Made by a program: the position numbers and the translations under genes. A stretch of DNA of 64,000 nucleotides from Morinoia aosen (lineage: Eukaryota > Arthropoda > Malacostraca > Amphipoda > Talitridae). The notes below the pieces were generated by a model. That model was given only the letters and a program-made list of their open reading frames with translations. It searched no databases and was not told the origin of the DNA. Positions 22,101-34,100 of the stretch are shown here, piece after piece (position 1 is the first letter of the stretch; every line of letters begins with the position of its first letter). Location: NCBI GenBank assembly GCA_030386875.1, contig CM059567.1, positions 78,919,130-78,983,129 of the forward strand, in the 5' to 3' direction.

Positions 22101-25100
22101 CTGATGAGTCAGGGCGTCAAACGCGCCAGCACCGGAGACCAGGGAGACGCTCCGCATCAGAGCCTCCAAGCTCGCAAGAACGATGACGACCCAGGAGACG
22201 CGCCTCACAAATTAAGCGACAATGCCTTTTCACTCTCGATCAGTTGTTTTTATCCCCATACTCTTCAAAATGAATCAAATACATTCTAAGGGCACAGACC
22301 TCCTTAACCTACTTCTCATCAAAATACAGAAAATCACCACATAAAAGCACGTAATTTAAAATGGTGTGTTTTTGTAAGTCGTTCATGTATCACAATTTTG
22401 TTCGATAAAACATAGGACTACATAATGAGGATTAAACAGCACGGATTTAAAATTTGCAGACAACTAGAATAGTTGGCTAAGCTTCCTTGACTTCCCTGCT
22501 GAACAAAGTAGTGGGAGAGACCTTCTCAAACGACTTAGAGCTAACTTCTTGAAGTCGTTCACAACGTTTTGCCAAGGTAACTCGCAATAAAACATTCTTA
22601 TTACAGACCAAACAACTACTTTAAATCAGCGTAGTATACGTATATTAAAAACCAGCTCCTAAATCTACAACATTTACCTAAACACTTAACTTTGCTAATT
22701 TTAACCAAATTTCGAGACCAATATACAAAAATCGAGACCGTCACGGAAGTTCAGATACGTGTATAATTGCCTCCGGTGTAGGATTCGTTACGTTCCATCA
22801 CTGCAGAATGCTACAAATTTAGCAAAGCAAGTACTGACTAAATGCAGCAACATTACTGACATGCCATCCACAAATTCGTATTTATCGGAGAAACGTTGAA
22901 AACTTCTGCTCTTCTATTACTTCGTTTAATTTTGCTTCAAGTTTCACATACTTTTCTCTTATGACATCATTTCTTTATAGCACAATAAAACTTGCCACCT
23001 GACAGCAGATGTTAGCATAGTTGTCGAGCTCAACGATAGATATGCACGCTCTGCAGGACACGATAGTGAATAATTTCATCATAGTACGTAGAGTTGTCGA
23101 TAAAATTACGGAGAGCAATATTTGCTATTCGGAAATGGAATATTGGTAAATTGAATGACAGGTTTCGTCCGTGATGACTCTTACTACAGTGCACGAGATT
23201 CAGTCGACATTTTCAAACTGCCGCAATTTTTGAAGCAAGCATTTTCAGATCACCACAATTGGCCGTAAAAAATGTTCCTAAACTCAAATGAATTCGCTTG
23301 TGTATAGGCCACATTTCAGCATGTGACGTCGGCAATGGCTTGTTTCTTTGCATTGAGCAGCAGCGCCAGTGCCTAGTTTAATTTCTGCTTTATAATGAAC
23401 TGAGTAGCTGATACCTGCAGCAGAAGTCAAGGAAAGTGAATCTGAGTATTAAACGTCTACAGGTCTGTTGATGATGTCAGCAAACCCTCTAGCGACGCCG
23501 CCAAGGATGGAAGACCGGGGAGGTTGTTCCTGACCAGCAACAATGCGGCGTGTATGATCATCTCCATCTCCTAGGAGAGGGTCGGTGGCATCGTCGGATT
23601 TCTTCTTAAAAATTCCCGTGACTTTGTAAAGCACGAAGCAAATGATCACGAGTACAACGGCGACAACAGAGATGACGATGGCTGCTATGATGGCATCCGT
23701 GATAATCTTCTCGTGCTCCCCACTCGGGCAGTTGGCGTCCAGCAGGGCGAACGGCTCATTCGCGCTCGTGTTCAGGAAATAGTCTCCTAAGGAGCTGGAC
23801 AACAAAAGAACAGCGTCTCGGTAGGAGAAACAGACAAAAGTGAGCTGTGTTCCGTTCAGCAATTTTTACCCTTTATAGATACAAGGTTCGTATGATCAAG
23901 TGAAGTAGGATTACGAGTGAAACATCGCCTTTATCCTTCTCGTATCAGCATATCAAGGCCGAATGTCATCAGTTTGCTGCGAGTTGACAAGCTCGACGAA
24001 AAATAATGGAAGGATACCTCCTTCCATGTATGCTTTGATACAAGAGAATCTACGGCAAGGAAGAATAAACGCTTACAAAAACTCGTGTTAAAGTGCTTTT
24101 CTATTTTGAATACAACACGTAAAAAGAGGGAAAAGATGGGATGCGAAGTATGAAAGTAGCATTAGTACTCGTGAATGGAACTGAAAGTACAGAGAATTAA
24201 GGAAATAAAACGCAGAATGATCAACTAAATCAATGGTGCACTCTTGCCAGCAATTGAGCGATAATCGAACAGTAAAGTAGAAAATGAACCAAAGAGGTAA
24301 GAAAATTGATGACGTAAATTAGAACACTTTGCAGCAAGCAATTATTACAATTTAAAAGCCAGGCTCGCCTTTGGCCCTAAAATATTCTAAATATTAGCGT
24401 AAAAATGTTGAGACAAATTTTGTTATTGCACAAAAAATGGCATGGCTATTGTGACAGGAACAACAATCGTCTCGTAACTATGGGAACAGAAAAAATTCGA
24501 GGTATGACACACGGCGGTGTCTGTGAAGAATCGCGAAACGATGAAGCTATGCGAGAGAACTCTGCTCGCTCACCTCATTCAAGAACAGCAATCAAGGAAA
24601 CGCGGTGGGAGGTTACTTTTGCGCGTCAGATACGGTTCATAGGGTATTAGTGCAAAATCGGTGAAAACTGTATTGGGAAGTTCAGCCAAGGTTTAATAGA
24701 GAGTGAGAGAATTTTAACTTCTTTTACCTGAACGGAAAATTGTTAATTCAGAAATTGATTTAGGTGAGTGAATATCTAAGAAACAAGAAGTGTGTGACAA
24801 TCTAGCGAGCATATGAGTGAACAATTGAGGATCGAGGCTGAGAAGAAAGTTCTCAACTCGTGAAATGAATGTAACCATTCTAGATTCTCTTTTTTTATAT
24901 ATTTAATCACAGTTCTATGCTGTACATTTTGCCTGCGGTGACAATATGAGCTGTTTTTCTGAGTTACGGAATGAAGTACCTGAAGAAAATTCAATCGGCT
25001 CATCGAAGTAAAGCTAAACTAAAATGCTCGCAGGATACTGGTGAAGAACGAACAAAGATTGAGGCCTCAACAAATAACTACCAACAACGCAAAACTAGAA

Positions 25101-28100
25101 ACAAGCCCACAAAGAAATATTTAACGCTACGCAAGAAAATTATGGGATAAACTTAGTTTACCAGCTAATTAGAGAAAAGCAGGCACCAGGAAGTGAAAAC
25201 AATGGACTGAACCTTTTCTACAACAGCACAACAACAATAATATCTAGCAAAAAGGCCAGCGAATAACTTATGTATCGAAGAACTACACTCAAAACTTGTG
25301 AATAGAATACAGAACATAATAGTTAATTATGAGAAAAAATAAAATACAACCCGAACAACAGATAGAACAAAACTCTTAAAATGCATAGAAATTCAATAAT
25401 CTTCTCCTCTAAAAAGTATTACAAATGGGAAAAGAAGAGCATCCCTTAATGAAACGAGACTTATGGAGTGCATAAAATACATACAGTGACGCCAGGAAGT
25501 AACTCCGCACTGCCTTATTTTTTATTATATTTTAAATTATGGCAAATATAACTAATCATTTGAAGCAAACTTTACACCATAAAATATTACGACTTTCAAT
25601 CTATAGATTTGCATTCTCAAACTTATTCTTCGGCCACTCAGTAACTGTGTAGGCGTCATTTTATATGAAATAGACAAAGTCTGCAGGACAGAAAGAAACT
25701 CCGCATGTTAGGATTTCGATGTAAATATGCTACAATGTCCGCTTTTAAGCTGCGATCGGGCATTTGTAATTGTAATCAGTGCTAGTGAAGACCATTAAGT
25801 GCTAAATTTTTTATTAAATTTTAGTCATGCCTCGTCTTTCCGTTGATAAGCGCAAGGGGATAATTAAACTACACAACAATGGAATATCCAACCGTGAAAT
25901 TGGTCTTCGATTGAATTGTGACGAAAAAACCGTCCTGCTAACATTGCAAAAACATCAAAAGACTAGCAGCGTTCATGACATCCCAAAATATGGACGTACA
26001 AGGGTGACATCGGCCAGAGAAGATCATGCCATCAAGATCCGGAGTCTTCGCAACAGATTTGAAAGTGCCCCAGAGCTGCGTAAAGAGTGTGGTCTTATTG
26101 GAACGCGCTCTGTGTCAACTGTCAAGAATCGGCTGAAAGAGTTTAAGCTAAGGGGATGCATTGCCAGAAGTAAACCAATGATATCCGCAAAGAACAGAAA
26201 GCGTCGCTTGAATTTCACTAAGAGCCATGAAGAAACAGACGCTTTTTTTTGGAGCAAAGTTCTGTTTAGTGATGCAAATTGAATTTGAATGCCTATTGAA
26301 TTTGCATTCATCACTAAACAGAACTTTGCTCCAGAAAAAAACGTCTGTTTCTTCATGGCTCTTAGTGAAATTCAAGCGACGCTTTCTGTTCTTTGCGGAT
26401 ATCATTGGTTTGCTTCTGGCAATGCATCCCCTTAGCTTAAACTCTTTCAGCCGATTCTTGACAGTTGACACAGAGCGCGTTCCAATAAGACCACACTCTT
26501 TACGCAGCTCTGGGGCACTTTCAAATCTGTTGCGAAGACTCCGGATCTTGATGGCATGATCTTCTCTGGCCGATGTCACCCTTGGACGTCCACATTTTGG
26601 GATGTCATGAACGCTGCCAGTCTTTTGATGCTTTTGCAATGTTAGCCGGACGGTTTTTTCGTCACAATTCAATCGACGACCAATTTCACAGTCGGATATT
26701 CCATTGTTGTGTAGTCTAATTATCTCCTTGCGGTTATCAACGGAAAGACGAAGCATGACTAAAATTTATTAAAGATTTTAGCACTTTATGGTCTTCACTA
26801 GCACTGATAACAATTACAAATGCCCGATCACAGCTTAAAAGCGGACATTGTAGAATATTTACATCGAAATCCTAACATGCGGAGTTTCTTTTTGTCCTGC
26901 AGACTTTGTCCATTTCAGATAAAATGGCGCCTACACAGTTACTGGGTGGCAGAATAATAAATTTGAGAATGCAAATCTATAGATTAAAACGCGTAGAATT
27001 TTATGGTGTAAAGTTTGCTTCAAATGACTAGTTATATTTGCTATAATTCAAAATATAATAAAAAATAAGGCAATGCGGAGTTTCTTTCTGGCGCCACTGT
27101 ATATCCGCAGTCCGAAGTAAGAAGCACACAACACCGGTCTTCCTAGTGAGCGTAAAAGATAGTCCAAAAAGATAAACCCACTAAACTGATAACACAACCA
27201 ACACAGCTTCTTGCAACCCGTGATACCAATTTGGAAGACGAGGTGACCACAGAGTAGCACAAATTCCTGCCCACAGGGTGCACTGACGAAAACACGCACT
27301 ATCAGCAGCCCTGCTCTTAGCGAGAACCTCGGACCCTACACCTCCCACACACCACGACAGCAGCTGCGCACAACAGGAATCTCCAGCGCACATAGCAAGA
27401 GGAGCGGGACTAGTGAGTTCAAGTAACTGAGCAGCATGACTACCAAAACATAGTCAAACGCAGTCAATCAATGTTATTTATTCATGTTTGATCAATCAGT
27501 GATTGATCAAACATGATCAATCTAAGTCAATAAGAAGCAAACTTCCATCACGGTGGAATACATAAGAACAAAAAGCATCGCACAACTTGCAACATTTTTA
27601 CCTCAACATAAAACATGAAGTAGGGTGCAACATTATATGCAATATTAACAAATGGCTCATCAAATTTGGAAGTAGTTTATATATCTTCGCCTATCCCGAG
27701 GCTGTATTCAAATCTGACAGGCCAGTTTGACAACTTTATTTACTTGCTATCATAAATCAAAATACAACACAGGAATTGATTCAAATTCAAGAAAAATGTT
27801 CAGCATTAATCATGCATTTAAATAAGTATTTCTTTCTGTTTCCAAGTTGTAATATAATTCGTAAGAATTGAGGGATATTTCTAATCCATACCCAGCGACA
27901 TCCAATGGTACATACAATGTCAACATTTAGTTGTACTAACAACGTCAATAGTCTCAAACAGCAGCAGCATTACAAGGCGTTGCCTATGGCACAAATGACT
28001 CAAGCATTTGGTTTGAAGAATACTGTTCGATCCAATTGGCTCTCCGAGCATTATTCCAAATGATTTTTAGCCTTTACATAATCTAAGTACTGATCTAGCG

Positions 28101-31100
28101 AGGAAATCCAGCCGAGAATAAACTGAAAGCTGTTTTTGTCATCAAGAAAAAATATCCCATTCCGGTCACGAAACTGATGGTTAAGTGCAGAAACGGGAGG
28201 TTAAGTGGCACATGGAACTACAGTAAGTCGCACACACATCTAGAAAATACCGAACATTTCTAACCACAAAACTGAGAAAATTGAACGCCTACTATCAAGA
28301 AAGGACATTCTCAAACAACAGAAATGAAAAGCATTCTCAAACAGCAGTGAAAACAACGGAAACACAAGGAAGTGCACGCGAGTAATACAAGAGCAATACA
28401 ACTTTCCAACAACTGCTGAGGCCAGAATAAAGAGTATGTACATGAGAAAGCTAAGTGCTGAGTGTCCTCCGCCATCACACCCGTAACTTGAACTCAACAC
28501 AAAAATTCTACGTTACAGAATTTATGCGCAAAAAATAAAAACTATACCAGTTCAATGAAGAGAAAACACTATAGCTCTACGAGCGAGGCAGAAGCATAGC
28601 AGGTAACGATTTTGAGTAAATTTCAAGTGCATATTTTTGCTAAACATTCCTTTTCAATTTAAAATGAACCCTATTGCAGCCATTTTTCATTGAGGATTTA
28701 CCTATTTTGCAACAAAGTTCAGGCTCATTTCATTGCGAGCTGTAACCCGACACTTTTGCAAAAGTGAGCAGTCAAGTAAATAATTTGGTAACATAGTACA
28801 TGTAACGCGACGCGATTAGATGGCAACTAATAGAAAAAAATGAATTCTAGTAATTGTAAAATTATATTTCTAATGTCAAGAGAATGATTCTCAATTACTT
28901 TTTACCCAATCTACAAAAGAGGTTCAAGTAAGAAAATGGATTTGATGAATGCTCAAGCTGCACGCCTCGCAGAATGGGGTAAAAGAAAGGGAAACGACGA
29001 TGAAATTCAACTGTGGTTATCTACCGACTAATGGGAAAAAAGCATCAAGTTAAAACGTCATATAAGGATGAAAGTGCATTTTTCAAATTTATTTAGTCGC
29101 AGAAGCTCATGAGGGTTGGTACGAGGACGCAAATATGGAAGTAATCTTGAGCAAATGAGTCAAATTTACAGCTATGACCGTTGATTTTTTGTTTAACATC
29201 AAGCCCTGAAGTGACTAGCTCAATGTAATAATTTCCGTGTCTGCACTCGTCAATTTTTTAAGCTAGTCGATTAAATTCATTAACGATCTTTAACATCTAT
29301 TCAAATTCGATATTTGAGGTTTGTCCATTTCACAAGTGCAGCCAACACTTTTCTTGAGTCAAGTTATTTCAACAAATTAAATGAATAAGAAAATGGTCTC
29401 GGTCGTGTGTAGGTCAGAGGACTCGTCAGCTGATGGCATTCACCAGTAACATGAAAAGGCGGCAACACTCGCTCACGACGGCGCTCGCAACTGGCCCACA
29501 CGTTTACATGGGGGAGAGAACGGCCATTTTCGAAGTAGGCGAGCATATTTTATAATCGTTTTCTTTCAGGATATTGAATGTGGTCACAAATAGTAAAGGC
29601 TTAATTCAAATCATTTTGGATTACAAAAACGCAATTGCAACGAGCGTACATCGATCAAAGTTGATCAAAAAAGCAAGACTTTCATACCTCGGAAACAGGT
29701 TAAGCATGTTGTCCGAGACTAGCATGAGTTGCCCACAAAAAATCATCAGGACAAAGCGAATTATACCACAGAAAAAATAGACGCATGTTGATAGAGGAAC
29801 CATAAAAAATTCTTCGATGATGAACTTGTACGATGTTAGCGCTCAACACGAGCATTATCTTTCCTCAAAAATATAATGAAATGAATAGATGGTTGAATGA
29901 TTACATGAAAAAATACAAAAAAACATTAATGAATAACGAAGAGTTGAAAAAGAAACGAAATGGAATGGAATGAAAAGCATTTTCAGCACCACAGAAAAAA
30001 TCGAGACCGTGTGTCATACTGCAAATCGAATCAGCTAACTTGATTTTCAATTCCACTCAATAATGCAAGCACGTACGTAAGCCAAAATAACGAATCCTAC
30101 GAGGTTAGCTAATCCCTAAGATTAATGGATATAACCGCAAAATTGCACACATAAATTTCAGTTCCAAAGACACTCAAATAAGAACGCCAGACAAGTCTGA
30201 AGCAGACAAAGGCTCTGACACACCGCTACACATTCACAAGAACTATGCTAGAGTTACGCGACTCATTACACCAAGGCACACCCCGTAAGAAACCATCACA
30301 CCCTGCAGGTGAGGAGCTACACAACAGCACGCGCAGTACTCACCTAGAGCTGGCGAAGATGCCCATGTACTGCGCGACGGAGCCGCACGACACGTTGCCG
30401 TGGAGGTAGGCCTGGTAGTTTTTGGCGGGCCGCGCCAGGAACCTCGTGGTTGAGATGGAGTAGGCGAAACTCTCGATGAAGTAGTCCGTCACGATCGTGT
30501 GGTCACAACGCAGCCCTGTAATAAGGACATGAACTCACCCAAGCCCAGTAAAAGATATATGAACTTCCCTATTCGCTCTGGGTATTTTGAACTTTCGCTG
30601 ATTTCGCTTTCGTAGATTTTGAACTTTCAGCTCAATCTAGCTTCTACGTTTTCTACTCTCTGAACTCAATCGTGCATTTACTCGCACCTCTACATGAACA
30701 CCCGGTTTAAATTTAATGATCAGATGGTAGTAATCGAGTAAGATTATGAGCTTGACAACGAACTAGACGATAATTTTTCAGAGAATTTTGGATGAATAAC
30801 TTTTGAGACAAACGTGCATAACAATTCGGAGTTGTCATTCGTAAGGTAGAAACAGTATAATTTACAGCCATTGTTTTGGAGGCCGGGTTACCCATTTTAG
30901 TTTAATGTAAACTAGAGATTTCGGTTCCCGGTTTCGTTCTTCATTTTATCATGATGGATTATAAATTAGTTTTAGCTTCCTTTACCACAACAAAGATGTT
31001 CAAACAGAGGAAGGATGAAAGCACCATACAGTATGGAGTTAAGAAAACGTGGAATCTATGCACAAAGGGTGTTCCCGCAAGAGATCAGGTGTAAGATAGG

Positions 31101-34100
31101 AAACAGTAAGATAGGAAGGAAGGTTATGAAACAAGCTAGATGTTGAAGAAGAAAGTCAGAGGTGCTGAAAAACAGGACAGCAGTGAACCGAAAAAATGGT
31201 CCGTAACATAACTTCAAACCATTTTAAACCATAAACATAAACGTAACAGAACTATTTAAATAAAAAGAAGGCCTACCTAACCTTTAACTCGGGACATCAC
31301 TTTTTCCCCCAGGGAGCGCTAATTCCCACAGATACAATAGTTGTATCCCTCTGAAGGGTCTTCATTCTATCAACATTCTATTACGTTATCGTAATCAACA
31401 TCAAACGCATATATGTTTTCAACTATTCCCTAATTGTTTAAATTTTAATCATGTCTTCAGTTTTAATCCGGGATTTTTAAGGTGAGAATGTGTTACATGC
31501 AGGTCTGTCAACGAGCGATCATTCCTAAAAAGTATAGCACTTATCATGAACTATGTTGTGCATCATGAGCTATGTTGAGTATCATGAACTAAGTTGAGTA
31601 TCATGAACTATGAGTAAAAAGTAGAGGGCAGGTTCAGGGCATTATGTTCAACCTATAATTACACACTGCAACCCCATCCATGAGACCCAGCGCTCGGTGT
31701 CGCCTAAACGACACTTGGGACGCATTCGATTTGTTATGGAGAACGGCCGCGTGCCTAAATGGTGAAATGGCTTATTTACAGCGCATCCTTCACGCATTTC
31801 GGTGCGTGCTAAGCCAAAAAAGAAAGATATTACTTATAAAAAAGTGAACGAAACTTTGACAGAACGTCTTACTGCAATAGAATAAAACATACTGCAAATA
31901 AATTCGAAGAAAATATGCATAGGTCACATTCAAATAATATCAATATCTATGTTGTGAAAAATATAATAAAATGAAATGAAATAGCTGAATTTGATATAGT
32001 AAAGCTCAACTAACATCCTGGGATTTGAATAAGGCGCTCAACAATCATAAAACAAATATGAAGAATAACTCTAAGACCAGCTGAACTCAGATCAACGATC
32101 CCAGTAAGGTCTAGAACAAACACATTCAAGATACAAGGTCAAATAATTTTTTATTCGAAATTAGTATAGAATTGATGAATTTCTCCTTTGATGGTTAGAT
32201 CAGATGAGATTTTAGTTTACGTCTCCTTAACAGCTTAAAAAAAGGGTTCCGCACATGAGAGGAAGGCACCATTTAATATGGAGAGAAGAGAACGCGGAAT
32301 CAATGAAAAATGGGCATAGAAAGTTAGCTTAGAAAGAACATTATGAAACGTGGTAAAAGATGAAGAAGAAAGTTTTAGGTGCTGAAAAACAGGACAGCAG
32401 TAAAACCGGAAAAAAAGGATCCTCAACACAGAAAAAAAATTAAACACAGAGTGTCTACTGTCTACTGATATTTCACTTCCAAATTTTATTACTTTTTTTA
32501 CTACTTTTACTAACTTAGACAGGAAAAAAATTCTACTTATTCATTACACAATGAATGTTGTCTAAATGTATAGATGTAAGAAATCGGCCTATAGGTAATG
32601 AGTAATTTGAGTCACTAATACAAGCAAAAACGAAGATTCAAATTAATACCAAGTGTGTTAATACTTAAAATACGAAATAAAATACTTAATACTAAATGCA
32701 ACAACCAACGCACAATTACAAAAAAAAATTCCTCAAGTTTTTTACTGTTCCTCTTCATAAACGGACTCAAACAAATGCTCGGCAAACACCTTGTCTTAGC
32801 ATCTTTCAACTATGGAAGCACCACTTCATCATTTGCAAAAAATCAACAGACTGGAAACTAGTAGACACTGGGGAAATGCCAGATCTCTTAAGGGAATATT
32901 TTCCATAAACTGCGGCCAATTTCTGATTCTGGGAGAAAGAAATTTTTAAACATCTTTGTACTCTATATCCACATGTACATTACTCCAATTTTCAGTGAAT
33001 TATCCCACTTCACAATTTTTTACTACCTTGACAAGTAAAGTAGACCTTGAAGCAAATTTTACTACTTTTTATTACTACACAAATTTTACCACTTTCCTCC
33101 CTAGTAGACACCCTGTTAATTCAAGAAAAAAAGGCATACTTAACTCTCAGCGTAGGCCCTTATTCCCTTTCTGGGAGAGCTAATTCTCATAAATACAATA
33201 GTTATATCCTCCTGAGGATTTTCTCCTTTGAAACACCATAGTTTGGTGATAACTGAAATAAGCTAACTTATCTCGTAAATATTGAACACTCCAAATGCTA
33301 GCTTTTTGTAGTTCATTCACGGTCGTGATTTTTCATGTATCAAGTTTCGTCTAGGAACACCAGGTTTCAACACAAACTCTAAATTCAAATTACAGGAAAC
33401 CAGGGACAAATTTGCAGTGAGATAAAACAGAAGAACATTGTGCATTTCTCTCAGTGAAACTCACCTGTGGTCTTCTTGTGCTTGCAGGCAGGCTGGAAAT
33501 CGCCGCCGTTCGGCCAGAAGTCCGTGTGGCCGATGGATTGGTAGATACCGAAACAGTCCTGGAAGCGGATGCATTAGAAGAATACGTTGATTGCCAAAAG
33601 CGCAGAAGTGATTTTCACAAAAAAAATCTTCATTAACAGCTGCAAAAATTATTCTATTATTAGCTGAAAAAATTTATTCATTTACACATGCAAAATCTTA
33701 CTTACAGGTCACGATCAGTTAAGACAAGGTGTATTCACACCTTAAATTCTTATGAGTCAGTATACACCCGAGTTGAGCAACATTAAGGAGAACAACCCAG
33801 GCCCTGTCGGTCAGATGAGCATTTTTTTATGTTTTTGTTGGAAAAGGACCCTTAGGTGGTGGACTATTTGGTCCGGCCCTAAAATTTTATGGCGCTACGG
33901 ACACTAGATGACACTTTACACCCCCCAGGGGGAGGAGAGGGTGGTGGTTGTAAAGGGATTAAAAATCCAAAATTTCCGACCCCATATGAAAAGAAAAAAC
34001 GGGAAGTTTACTACCGTAACTTTGTTTACAATGCTTATAAAACTGTCTTTGGTTTTGTTCTAGCATAAAAACTCAATGAGTTCTATTCTTTTGAAATATC

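Noticed and set aside
26024-26559. Overlapping 110-codon frames within the Tc1 palindrome
   Set aside because: Antisense shadows of the transposase N-terminal half in the two arms.
28240-28500. Minus frame with a hydrophobic stretch in intron 8 as a third alternative membrane-tail exon
   Set aside because: A phase-compatible AG|T exists, but there is no polypyrimidine-rich acceptor and no GDYFL-type lipase end motif.
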